Positions 9,441 to 17,456 of a stretch of 64,000 nt of DNA are shown in pieces; position 1 is the stretch's first letter, and every line of letters begins with the position of its first letter. The notes under the pieces were generated by a model. It was given only the letters and a program-made list of their open reading frames with translations. It was not told the DNA's origin and ran no database searches. This stretch comes from Competibacter_A sp037045685 (GTDB lineage: Bacteria; Pseudomonadota; Gammaproteobacteria; Competibacterales; Competibacteraceae): positions 62,001-126,000 of the forward strand of contig JBAOII010000023.1 of NCBI GenBank assembly GCA_037045685.1, given 5' to 3'. The translations under genes were made by a program, and so were the position numbers.

Positions 9441-12314
9441 ATGGCGAGATTAGCCTTGAACGCCAAAATCCGCGCCATCCTGTTTGGCGAGCGATGTTTC
9501 GGGTCGGCAAGAACCGCGATATCCGATACTCCCCCGAACGGGCCTGCCGCGCTGTTGAGCGCTTGGTTTTGGAAGCTCGCGGCTCTGTGGACCCTCCTCC
9601 TGCTGGCGTTGGGGGCTTGGCGCTCCCACAGCGATTGGAGCGCCTTGAAGTCGGCGGCGCGGAACTTGGCCGAGGAAAGCTATCGCAAGGACATTCTCTA
9701 TCGCCGCTGGGCCACCTTGCATGGCGGCGTCTATGCGCCGGCGACCGAGCAGACGCCGCCCAATCCCTATCTCGCCGTGCCCGAACGGGATATCGTCACG
9801 CCATCGGGCAAGGCGCTGACCCTGATCAATCCCGCCTACATGACCCGGCAAGTGCACGAACTGGTGGCCGAGGCTTTCGGCGTGCGCGCGCACCTGACCA
9901 GCCTGAACCCGATCCGGCCCGGTAACGCGCCCGATGAGTGGGAGCGTCAGGCGCTGCTGGCTTTCGGGCGGGGCGAAAAAGAAAGCGTCTCCTTCGAGGC
10001 GCTCGACGGGGAATCTTACCTGCGCTTCATGCGCCCGATGATCGCGGAGAAGGGATGCCTGAAGTGCCACGCCGCGCAGGGCTACCGCGAGGGCGATATC
10101 CGGGGCGGCATCAGCGTTTCGATCCCCTGGCGGCCCTATCGCCGGGCGCTTTCGGGTCAGATCGCCGCGACCGTGACCGGTTATGGCGCGGTCTGGGGAC
10201 TGGGGCTGCTGGGTTTGACGTGGTTGCGCAGACAGCTGACGGAGTACTTGGCCGACCGCCAGCGCGTGGAAACGGCGCTGCGGCAATCGGAGGAAAAATT
10301 CGCCAAGATTTTTCAGTCCACTCCGGATGTGGTGGTGATCTCGCGCGTATCGGACGGTTTTCTGCTGGAGGTCAACCCCGGCTTCGAAGCCATCACCGGC
10401 CACACGCGGGCGGAAGCCATCGGCCGGTCCACGCTGGATCTGGACCTGTGGTCCGATCCCGCCGAGCGGGAGCGGTTGGTAACCGATCTGCGGTCGTGCG
10501 GTCAAGTCCTGCATCGGTTCATTGCGTTCCGGCGCAAGGACGGCATATCGCGCATCGGGCAGTTTTCCGCGCGCCCGATCACCATCGACGGAGAGCCCTG
10601 TCTCCTGTTCGTCATGCAGGATGTCACCGAGCGCTGGCGCGTGGAAGAGGAGCTGCGGGTCAGCGAAGAGCGCTATCGCTTGCTGTTCGAGCGGTCCAAC
10701 GACGCGATCTTCATCGTGGAAAAAAGCACCGGGCGCTATCTGGACGCCAATCGCGCCGCCGAAACGTTGACCGGCAGGGCTTTAGCCGAAATCACCGAAC
10801 TTCGCACCACCGACCTGACGCCGGTCGGCGCGCCGGCGCGCTTGCGCCAAGCGGCGGAAATGACCGATGCCATCGACTTCGGCGAAGTCGTTTATCTCCG
10901 GCCCGATGGCGCCATTCGCACGGCATTGTTGAGCGTGATTCCGATCACCGAGGAAATCATGTTCGGCATCGCCCGCGACATCACCGAGATCAAGGTCGCC
11001 GAGCAGCGCGTCGAGCATTTGGCTTATTACGACGGGCTGACCGACTTGCCCAACCGGACGCTGCTGGCGCAGCGGGCGAAACTGGCCCTGGCTCTGGCCG
11101 CGCGCTACCAGAGGGAGTTGACGGTGCTGTTTCTCGACCTGGATCGGTTCAAGGAAGTCAACGACTCGCTCGGCCACGCGGAAGGCGATACCCTGCTGGT
11201 GGAGGTGGCGGCGCGAATCCAGGGACTCGTCCGGTCAGGAGACACCGTGTGCCGCTTGGGCGGGGACGAGTTCGTGCTGTTGCTGCCGGATACCGGAAAG
11301 GAAGGCGCGCTGCGAGTGGCCGACAAACTGTTGGCCGCTTTCCGTCAGCCGTTCGAGATGGCGGGCCACAGCCTCGGCGTGACCGTTTCCATCGGCATCG
11401 CGCTTTACCCGCACGACGGCGCCGATTTTAGCGAGCTGCTCAAAAACGCCGATACCGCGCTGTACCGGGCCAAGCAGGAAGGTCGCAACACCCGGCTGTT
11501 TTACGACCGGAAGATGAACGCCGCCACCTTCGAGCGGCTGGTGCTGGAAGGGGAGCTGCGCCAAGCCCTCGCGACCGGCCAATTGCGGGCCTATTACCAG
11601 CCCAAGGTGCGGCTGCCCGATGGCGCGCTGGTCGGCGCCGAGGCGCTGATTCGCTGGCGGCATCCCGAGCGGGGTCTGATACCGCCGGGGCAATTCATTC
11701 CGGTGGCGGAAGCCAGCGATCTGATCGTCGCGGTGGGGGACTGGATGCTGGTGGAGGTCTGTCGGCAGCTGGCCGCTTGGCGCAAGGCGGAGTTCCCTCC
11801 CTTGACCGTGGCCATCAACTTGGCCGCCCGTCATTTCCGGTTGCCGAACCTCGCCGACCGGGTGTGCGGTTTGCTCGAAGCTTACGGTTTGCCGCCCCAG
11901 GCGCTGGAACTGGAAATCACTGAATCGACGCTGTTGGAGATCGGGGCCGAGACGGGAGAGGCGCTGCTCGCGCTGGAACGGCTCGGGATCGGTCTCGCCC
12001 TCGACGACTTCGGCACCGGGTATTCGAGTCTGAGCTATCTCAAGCGCCTGCCGCTGACCGCGCTCAAGATCGATCAAAGCTTCGTGCGTGACCTGGAGAC
12101 CGACCCCGATGATCGCACCTTGGCCGCGACCATCGTCGCCCTCGGCCACCAAATGGGCTTCATGGTCGTGGCGGAGGGCGTGGAAACCGAGGAGCAGCGG
12201 CAGATTTTATTGGAGCAGGGCTGCGATCTGGCTCAGGGCTATTTGTTCGGGCGCCCCCTGCCCGCCGAGGAATTCGAGGGTTGGCTGAAAGGGGCGAACG
12301 CGCCTCGGACCTGA
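9441..12314 (+). CDS. c-type haem-motif sensor with PAS-PAS-GGDEF-EAL domains
   Basis: 957 residues. A membrane helix at about 42-60 is followed by a periplasmic DUF3365/Tll0287-like domain carrying a CLKCH motif (206-210), the signature for covalent c-type haem. A second helix lies at about 228-250. In the cytoplasm come two PAS domains (about 285-400 and 405-525), a GGDEF domain with intact RLGGDEF (about 605-611) and an EAL domain with GAEALIRW near 732. Both cyclic-di-GMP synthesis and degradation motifs look intact, so net activity cannot be predicted. A haem-bound periplasmic domain suggests sensing of redox state, NO or oxygen. The start is ATG 9441; no strong ribosome site was found, so a later start is possible. 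Confidence 0.85.
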   Translation: MARLALNAKIRAILFGERCFGSARTAISDTPPNGPAALLSAWFWKLAALWTLLLLALGAWRSHSDWSALKSAARNLAEESYRKDILYRRWATLHGGVYAPATEQTPPNPYLAVPERDIVTPSGKALTLINPAYMTRQVHELVAEAFGVRAHLTSLNPIRPGNAPDEWERQALLAFGRGEKESVSFEALDGESYLRFMRPMIAEKGCLKCHAAQGYREGDIRGGISVSIPWRPYRRALSGQIAATVTGYGAVWGLGLLGLTWLRRQLTEYLADRQRVETALRQSEEKFAKIFQSTPDVVVISRVSDGFLLEVNPGFEAITGHTRAEAIGRSTLDLDLWSDPAERERLVTDLRSCGQVLHRFIAFRRKDGISRIGQFSARPITIDGEPCLLFVMQDVTERWRVEEELRVSEERYRLLFERSNDAIFIVEKSTGRYLDANRAAETLTGRALAEITELRTTDLTPVGAPARLRQAAEMTDAIDFGEVVYLRPDGAIRTALLSVIPITEEIMFGIARDITEIKVAEQRVEHLAYYDGLTDLPNRTLLAQRAKLALALAARYQRELTVLFLDLDRFKEVNDSLGHAEGDTLLVEVAARIQGLVRSGDTVCRLGGDEFVLLLPDTGKEGALRVADKLLAAFRQPFEMAGHSLGVTVSIGIALYPHDGADFSELLKNADTALYRAKQEGRNTRLFYDRKMNAATFERLVLEGELRQALATGQLRAYYQPKVRLPDGALVGAEALIRWRHPERGLIPPGQFIPVAEASDLIVAVGDWMLVEVCRQLAAWRKAEFPPLTVAINLAARHFRLPNLADRVCGLLEAYGLPPQALELEITESTLLEIGAETGEALLALERLGIGLALDDFGTGYSSLSYLKRLPLTALKIDQSFVRDLETDPDDRTLAATIVALGHQMGFMVVAEGVETEEQRQILLEQGCDLAQGYLFGRPLPAEEFEGWLKGANAPRT

Positions 12315-12356
12315 CCGAACCGCGCCCGAGAGGGGTTTTAGCGCGAGGAAGCGTAG

Positions 12357-12884
12357 ATGAAGAAGCTATTGCTTTGCGTGATCTTTTTGTTCGGCGGTTG
12401 CGCGGTGGCCCCGCCGTCCGGCGTGACGCCGATCACCGGTTTCGAGCTGGACCGCTATCTGGGCAAGTGGTACGAGATCGCCCGCTTGGATCATTCCTTC
12501 GAGCGCGGCCTGAGCGATGTCAGCGCGACTTACAGCCCGCGCGACGATGGCGGCATCCGGGTGTTGAACCGGGGTTACGACGAGCGCGCCGGGATCTGGA
12601 AAGACGCCGAAGGTCGGGCTTATTTCATCGGCGAGCCGACGGTCGGTTCTTTGAAAGTTTCCTTCTTCGGCCCGTTCTACGGCGGCTATCACATCATCGC
12701 TCTGGATAAGGAAAACTATTCGTGGGCCATGATCGGCGGTCCCAGCCGGGACTATCTGTGGATTTTGGCCCGAACCCGTCAATTGCCGCCCGCCGTGCTG
12801 GAGAAATTGCTCCGGCAGGCGAAGGCGCTGGGCTTTGCCACGGACCAGATCATCCTGGTCCGGCAGGATCGGGACGGTCCATGA
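12357..12884 (+). CDS. blc: Outer-membrane lipocalin lipoprotein (Blc)
   Basis: 175 residues. A lipoprotein signal (MKKLLLCVIFLFGGC, lipobox FGGC with Cys 15) is followed by the lipocalin signature YLGKWYEIARLDHSFERG and the later conserved YSWAMIGGPSRDYLWILART. This matches bacterial Blc, which binds lysophospholipids and fatty acids at the outer membrane and is usually stress-induced. Length is normal for the family (about 175-180). The ATG at 12357 has GAGGAAG just upstream. It stands alone between the GGDEF/EAL gene and the nitrate region. Confidence 0.9.
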   Translation: MKKLLLCVIFLFGGCAVAPPSGVTPITGFELDRYLGKWYEIARLDHSFERGLSDVSATYSPRDDGGIRVLNRGYDERAGIWKDAEGRAYFIGEPTVGSLKVSFFGPFYGGYHIIALDKENYSWAMIGGPSRDYLWILARTRQLPPAVLEKLLRQAKALGFATDQIILVRQDRDGP

Positions 12885-12896
12885 AAGGGTCGCCGC

Positions 12897-13214
12897 TCAC
12901 TGGAAACACCCACCGAGACAGGGAGGCAGCGGCAGCAGCGAACCGGTCGGGAAGTGTTCCAGCGCTGCCGGGTGGTTTTGAAAGGGGGCGTGCCGGTCGG
13001 CCTGGCTGGGATGGCGGGTGTAGCGCGCCTCGGTGAACAAGCTCAAGTCGCTCAGGCCCAACTCCCGAACCAGCGCCCGGCTGGCGGCATGATCGGCCGA
13101 ACCGGAACGCCATGCGGCGTCGGCGAGCGTCAGCCCGAACAGCAGCCACAGGATCGCTAGCACGGCCAGGGCGATGTCCGCCTTGCGGGGTTTGGAGCAT
13201 GATCGAAAGGGCAC
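12897..13214 (-). CDS. Small membrane-anchored hypothetical protein
   Basis: About 105 residues if started at GTG 13214; the frame is open to ATG 13340, but that would overlap the nasT start. One hydrophobic segment (ADIALAVLAILWLLFGLTLA) is followed by a polar tail containing LFTEARYTRHPSQADRHAPF and ALEHFPTGSLLP. I recall this kind of tail in short uncharacterised gammaproteobacterial proteins, so I think it is real, but I cannot name a function. Orientation is opposite to both neighbours. Confidence 0.5.
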   Translation of the reverse strand: MPFRSCSKPRKADIALAVLAILWLLFGLTLADAAWRSGSADHAASRALVRELGLSDLSLFTEARYTRHPSQADRHAPFQNHPAALEHFPTGSLLPLPPCLGGCFQ

Positions 13215-13320
13215 GCACGATCCAATCGGTTGTTTGCCGAACTCCAGAATACCCCGACCGCGATTGGCATGGATAGTGCTCGATTCCCGGCTTTGTGTAT
13301 CGAGCGAACCAAGGCCGTCG

Positions 13321-13902
13321 ATGAAGAAAATCGAAGTCATGCTGATCGACGCCCATTCGGGGCGGTCGGCGATTCTGGAGCAGGCGCTAAGCGACGCCGG
13401 CTACCGGATCACCGTCCGGACCGCCGGCACAGACAGGTTGTTGCAGCAGGTGCGGGAAACCAGGCCGGACGTGATTCTGATCGATATCGACCTGCCCGAC
13501 CGCGATACCCTGGAGCAGTTGCGCGAGATCGGACAAGACCAGCCCCGACCCATCGTGATGTTCGCCGAGCGCAGCGACCCGGAGACTACCGCTGCCGCCT
13601 TGCGCGCCGGAGTCAGCGCCTATGTGGTGGACGATCTCAATCCGCGCCGCCTCCAGCCGATCATGGATGTCGCCATCGCCCGATTCCGCGAGTACCAAGC
13701 CCTGCGCCGCGAGCTGGCGGAAACCCGCAGCCGCTTGGCTGAACGCAAGGTGGTCGAAAAAGCCAAGGGTTTGCTGATGGCGCAACGGAACCTGAACGAG
13801 GAGGACGCTTATCAGACTTTGCGCAAGCTGGCGATGGATCGCAATCAACGAATCGGAGAGGTGGCGCGCACCGTGGTTTCGTTGCTGGAGCTCTTGAGTT
13901 GA
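13321..13902 (+). CDS. nasT: NasT-like response regulator with ANTAR RNA-binding domain
   Basis: 193 residues from ATG 13321. The receiver domain (about 1-125, phosphoacceptor region VILIDIDLPD near 51-60) is followed by a coiled-coil linker and the ANTAR domain (about 130-193, VVEKAKGLLMAQRNLNEEDAY). ANTAR proteins bind paired RNA hairpins with A1/G4 hexaloops and block a terminator. Exactly such a leader lies 190 bases downstream, before nrtA, which fixes the assignment as NasT. In known systems NasS, an NrtA-like sensor, holds NasT until nitrate or nitrite is present. No nasS is adjacent here, so the partner is elsewhere or replaced. Confidence 0.88.
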   Translation: MKKIEVMLIDAHSGRSAILEQALSDAGYRITVRTAGTDRLLQQVRETRPDVILIDIDLPDRDTLEQLREIGQDQPRPIVMFAERSDPETTAAALRAGVSAYVVDDLNPRRLQPIMDVAIARFREYQALRRELAETRSRLAERKVVEKAKGLLMAQRNLNEEDAYQTLRKLAMDRNQRIGEVARTVVSLLELLS

Positions 13903-14037
13903 ATGGACGGCCGCCGCTCAACGTGGTGCAAGACGATGCCGCCGTGCGCCACGATAGCGCAAATCGGGCGGACACAACCCACGCAAAGCGCTTCGTCCCA
14001 CAAGCCAACTCGGCTCATATCAATGGCTAAATGATTT

Positions 14038-14053
14038 TGGCACGCCTCGTGCT
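14038..14053 (+). promoter_or_regulatory. Sigma-54 (-24/-12) promoter of the nitrate operon
   Basis: TGGCACGCCTCGTGCT has GG at 14039-14040 and GC at 14051-14052 with exactly ten bases between. It matches the RpoN consensus TGGCACG-N4-TTGCW at all but one position. Transcription would begin near 14064, just before the hairpin leader. NtrC is the expected activator of nitrate assimilation genes; no NtrC site was confirmed. Confidence 0.75.
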
Positions 14054-14095
14054 AAACCCGAGCTAACAACCTTTCCCATTGGCGGGACGGGTCAC

Positions 14096-14132
14096 GCGGC
14101 CAACGGCGGTCGCGCATCGGACAAAGGCGTCC
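14096..14132 (+). promoter_or_regulatory. ANTAR target: two hairpins with A1/G4 hexaloops
   Basis: Hairpin P1 has stem GCGGCC/GGTCGC (14096-14101 with 14108-14113, one G-U pair) and loop AACGGC. After a five-base linker, P2 has stem GGAC/GTCC (14119-14122 with 14129-14132) and loop AAAGGC. Both hexaloops have A at position 1 and G at position 4, the defining feature of ANTAR protein targets. The 3' arm of P2 lies within the 5' arm of the following terminator, so P2 and the terminator cannot form together. Confidence 0.8.
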
Positions 14133-14170
14133 AGTTTTCGTGTTTCATGCGAGAACTGGACGCCTTTTTT
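14126..14170 (+). terminator. Leader attenuator (intrinsic terminator) before nrtA
   Basis: A 14-base stem (14126-14139 with 14151-14164, one G-U pair) is followed by six T at 14165-14170. It lies between the sigma-54 promoter and nrtA and overlaps ANTAR hairpin P2. The default outcome would be termination, with NasT binding allowing read-through into nrtA. Confidence 0.85.
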
Positions 14171-14194
14171 ATTGGCTTCTGGCAGGGGCACGAC

Positions 14195-15622
14195 ATGAGC
14201 GAAACGAACGCGATGAACGAACGGACCCAAGCGCCCGGCTTATCCCGGCGCAAATTTTTGAAGACTGGCGGGCTGGCGTTGAGCGCCACCACCTTGCTCG
14301 GCGGAACGCCGCCTTGGCTGCGAACCGGCGCTTGGGCGGGTGAAGGCGGCGGTTTGGAGAAAAGCAAATTGAGCCTGGGCTTCATTCCGCTCACCGACTG
14401 CGCGCCGCTGGTCGTGGCTTTCGAAAAGGGCTATTTCAAGAAATACGGCCTGGAGGTGGCGCTTTCCAAAGAGGCGTCTTGGGCCAATATCCGCGACAAG
14501 GTGTCCATCGGTGAACTGGATGGCGCGCACATGCTGGCCGGGATGCCTATCGCCGCCAGTCTCGGCGTCGGCGCCTTGCCCAAGGCCACCATCACCGCCT
14601 TCTCGCTGGATCTCAACGGCAACGCCGTCACCGTTTCCAACGAGCTTTACGAGCGGATGGCGAAAGCGGACCCCGAGGCGATGAAGGAACGGCCGCTCAC
14701 CGCCCGCGCCCTGAAAAAAGTCATCGACGCCGACAAGGCCGCCGGCAAGGAGCCGATGACCTTCGCGGTGGTGTTCCCCGTCTCCACCCACAACTACCAA
14801 TTGCGCTATTGGCTGGGGGCGGCGGGCATCAACCCGGATCAGGACTTGCGGTTGATCGTGATTCCGCCGCCGCAGATGGTCGCCAACCTCAAGGCGGGCA
14901 ACATCGCCGGCTATTGCGTCGGCGAACCGTGGAATGAGCGGGCGGTGGAAACCGGCATCGGCCGGGTGCTGGTCACCAGTTACGAGTTGTGGAACAACAA
15001 CCCGGAAAAGGTGTTCGGCGTCAATCTGGAATGGCACGAGAAAAATCCGCGCACCCATCAGGCGTTGCTGATGGCGCTGCTGGAAGCGACGCAATGGATG
15101 GATCAGCCGGATAACCGCATGGAAGTGGTCAAGCTGATCGCGCAAAAGTCCTACGTCAACGCGCCCGAGGATACGGTGAAGATGTCGATGACCGGCACCT
15201 TCAAATACGCGCAAAACGAGGAGCCGCGTCCCTTGCCGGATTTCAACGTGTTTTACCGCTACGCCGCCAATTTTCCCTGGCGGTCGCACGCCGCTTGGTT
15301 CATCACCCAGATGTACCGCTGGGGGCAGTTGGAACAGCCAGCGAACATTCTCCAGACCGCCGCTTCGATTTATCGCCCCGATCTGTATCGACAAGCCGCC
15401 AAGGCGCTGGGCGTGCCGTATCCCACCATCGAGGTGAAGCCGGAAGGGGTCAACGCCGGACCCTGGACGCTGGCCGAAGCCACCAGCCCGATCGCGATGG
15501 GGCCGGATTTGTTCTTCGACGGCGGCCGGTTTGATCCCAAGAAGTCGGGCGAGTACGTCACCGGCTTTGCAGTGAAAAACCTGAAAGTCGCGCCGGATGC
15601 GCTGTTGAAGGCCAACGCCTGA
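14195..15622 (+). CDS. nrtA: Nitrate ABC transporter substrate-binding protein NrtA
   Basis: 475 residues from ATG 14195, which follows the attenuator and a GGCAGGGG ribosome site. The frame is open back to 14147, but that lies inside the terminator. A twin-arginine signal (SRRKFLKTGG, about residues 20-29) directs folded export. The mature protein is a CmpA/NrtA-type binding protein (LGFIPLTDCAPLVVAFEKGYF, HMLAGMPIA, FAVVFPVSTHNYQLRYWL). It captures nitrate or nitrite in the periplasm for NrtB/NrtC. NrtA is homologous to the sensor NasS, but the Tat signal argues for a transport role. First gene of the nitrate operon. Confidence 0.9.
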   Translation: MSETNAMNERTQAPGLSRRKFLKTGGLALSATTLLGGTPPWLRTGAWAGEGGGLEKSKLSLGFIPLTDCAPLVVAFEKGYFKKYGLEVALSKEASWANIRDKVSIGELDGAHMLAGMPIAASLGVGALPKATITAFSLDLNGNAVTVSNELYERMAKADPEAMKERPLTARALKKVIDADKAAGKEPMTFAVVFPVSTHNYQLRYWLGAAGINPDQDLRLIVIPPPQMVANLKAGNIAGYCVGEPWNERAVETGIGRVLVTSYELWNNNPEKVFGVNLEWHEKNPRTHQALLMALLEATQWMDQPDNRMEVVKLIAQKSYVNAPEDTVKMSMTGTFKYAQNEEPRPLPDFNVFYRYAANFPWRSHAAWFITQMYRWGQLEQPANILQTAASIYRPDLYRQAAKALGVPYPTIEVKPEGVNAGPWTLAEATSPIAMGPDLFFDGGRFDPKKSGEYVTGFAVKNLKVAPDALLKANA

Positions 15623-15640
15623 ATGGGAGAGGAAACCGAG

Positions 15641-16579
15641 ATGAGCAGCAACGTCATTGCCCTGTCCATCACGCCGCCGGTCGTTGCCGAAACTGCGCCG
15701 GTCGCTGAAGTTCGCCAGCCGGTTCGGGAAGCGGCCAACGTCGAGCGGCAACCGCCCGCATCCCCAGCCTACAGTTTTCCGCCGGTGTCGAAAGCGAGGC
15801 TTCGCGCCGTCGCTATCGCCCGCGCCGTCATCCTGCCGGGGGCGGTTTTCCTGCTGGTACTGGCGATCTGGACCTTCGTTAACGCCAAAATCACCAGCGA
15901 CATTCCCACCCCCGCTGCGACATGGGCGCGGGCGGTGGAGATTTTCAGCAGCCCGTTCTACATCGCTGGCCCCAACGACATGGGCATCGGCTGGCAGGTG
16001 TTGTACTCGCTGGGACGGGTGATGGCGGGCTTCGCTCTGGCGGTCATTGTGGGAATTCCGGTCGGGTTTTTGATGGGCGCCAGTCGCGCCTTTTATCAAG
16101 CCTGCTATCCGCTGGTGCAAATCCTCCGTCCGGTCAGTCCTTTGGCCTGGCTGCCGATCGGTTTGCTGGTGTTTCAGGCGAAAGACCCGTCGGCGATTTT
16201 CGTGATCTTCATCACCAGCATTTGGCCAGTGATCGTCAACACCGCCGCCGGGGTACAGGCGATTCCGCAGGATTATCTCAATGTGGCGCGGGTGCTGCGC
16301 CTCGGCAAGCTGGAAATCACCCGCCGCATCCTGTTGCCTGCAACCCTGCCCCACATTCTGACCGGGATGCGCTTGTCGCTGAGCGTGGCCTGGATGGTGA
16401 TCGTGGCGGCGGAGATGCTCACCGGCGGCGTCGGCATCGGCTTCTACGTCTGGGACGAATGGAACAACCTCAACGTCGCCTCGATCATCGTCGCTATTGG
16501 CCTGATCGGGTTGGTCGGCATCGTGCTGGAAAGCCTGATGAATCTGGCGCAACGCCACTTTGACTACAACCGCCGCTGA
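15641..16579 (+). CDS. nrtB: Nitrate ABC transporter permease NrtB
   Basis: About 312 residues from ATG 15641 (GAGAGGAAACC upstream). A variable cytoplasmic stretch of about 55 residues precedes a BPD_transp_1-type permease with about six helices and the EAA-like loop ARVLRLGKLEITRRILLPATLPHILTGMRLSLSVAWMVIV. The family includes NrtB, CynTB and SsuC; the neighbours specify nitrate. It is spaced 18 bases from nrtA and 12 bases from nrtC. Confidence 0.9.
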   Translation: MSSNVIALSITPPVVAETAPVAEVRQPVREAANVERQPPASPAYSFPPVSKARLRAVAIARAVILPGAVFLLVLAIWTFVNAKITSDIPTPAATWARAVEIFSSPFYIAGPNDMGIGWQVLYSLGRVMAGFALAVIVGIPVGFLMGASRAFYQACYPLVQILRPVSPLAWLPIGLLVFQAKDPSAIFVIFITSIWPVIVNTAAGVQAIPQDYLNVARVLRLGKLEITRRILLPATLPHILTGMRLSLSVAWMVIVAAEMLTGGVGIGFYVWDEWNNLNVASIIVAIGLIGLVGIVLESLMNLAQRHFDYNRR

Positions 16580-16591
16580 GGAGAAATCGCC

Positions 16592-17383
16592 ATGAGTTAT
16601 CTGAACATTTCCAATGTGGACGTGGTGTTTCCCATCCCCAACGGCGCTTACATCGCCCTGCGCGAGGTGCATCTCGAAATCGAACAGGGCGAATTCATCG
16701 CCATCATCGGCCATTCCGGCTGCGGAAAATCCACGGTGCTGAACGTGGTCGCCGGTCTGTTGCAGGCCACCCGGGGCGGGGTGCTGCTGGAGAATCGGGA
16801 GGTGAACAGCCCCGGCCCGGATCGTGCCGTGGTGTTCCAGAATCATTCGTTGCTGCCGTGGCTGACGGTGTACGAGAACGTGCGGATCGCGGTGGACAAG
16901 GTATTCGGCAAGAGCAAGAGCAAAGCCGAGCGGCACGACTGGACTTTGCACAATCTCCACCTGGTGCATATGGAACACGCTGCCGACAAACTGCCCGGCG
17001 CGATTTCCGGCGGGATGAAGCAGCGAGTGGGTATCGCCCGCGCCTTGGCGATGCAGCCGAAAGTGTTGTTGATGGACGAGCCGTTTGGCGCGCTCGACGC
17101 GCTGACTCGCGCTCATTTGCAGGAGTCGGTGATGGAGATTCAAACCGCGCTGAATAACACCGTGCTGATGATCACCCACGATGTGGACGAGGCGGTGTTG
17201 CTGTCCGACCGCATCGTGATGATGACCAACGGGCCTGCGGCGACGGTGGGCGAGATTCTCAAGGTAGACCTGCCGCGCCCGCGTAACCGGCTCGAACTGG
17301 CGGACGACCCGACCTACAACCACTACCGCGCCGAAGTGCTGCGCTTTCTTTATGAACGGCAGCGGCGGCCAGAAGCGGCGTGA
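16592..17383 (+). CDS. nrtC: Nitrate ABC transporter ATP-binding protein (NrtC/NrtD)
   Basis: 263 residues with Walker A GHSGCGKST (about 43-51), Q-loop VVFQNHSLLPWLTVYENV, signature ISGGMKQRVGIARAL, Walker B LLMDEPFGALD and H-loop ITHDVDEAVLLSDR. It has only the ATPase domain, without the NrtA-like regulatory extension of cyanobacterial NrtC, so it is architecturally like NrtD. It drives uptake through NrtB. Only one ATPase gene is present, so a homodimer is expected. Confidence 0.9.
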   Translation: MSYLNISNVDVVFPIPNGAYIALREVHLEIEQGEFIAIIGHSGCGKSTVLNVVAGLLQATRGGVLLENREVNSPGPDRAVVFQNHSLLPWLTVYENVRIAVDKVFGKSKSKAERHDWTLHNLHLVHMEHAADKLPGAISGGMKQRVGIARALAMQPKVLLMDEPFGALDALTRAHLQESVMEIQTALNNTVLMITHDVDEAVLLSDRIVMMTNGPAATVGEILKVDLPRPRNRLELADDPTYNHYRAEVLRFLYERQRRPEAA

Positions 17384-17389
17384 CAGCTT

Positions 17390-17429
17390 CCCTCACCCCC
17401 GGCCCCTCTCCCAGAGGGCGAGGGGAGCG
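17390..17429. repeat. GC-rich palindromic repeat, copy 2
   Basis: A CCCTC-rich and GAGGGG-rich REP-like palindrome in the 73-base gap between nrtC and nirB. In the transcript it can form a stem with little T-run after it, so it is more likely a processing or stability element than a terminator. Confidence 0.6.
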
Positions 17430-17456
17430 CGAGCCTCAAACAGCAAGGTTTTGAAG

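Noticed and set aside
14147..14194. Upstream ATG of nrtA at 14147
   Set aside because: It lies inside the attenuator terminator loop and would put the stem in the coding region. ATG 14195 has a ribosome site and directly precedes the Tat signal.
14240..17323. Very long open frame on the minus strand (about 1,027 codons)
   Set aside because: It lies entirely opposite nrtA, nrtB and nrtC, which have clear family motifs. Its translation is His/Gln/Arg-rich with no domain, as expected for an antisense frame in GC-rich DNA.
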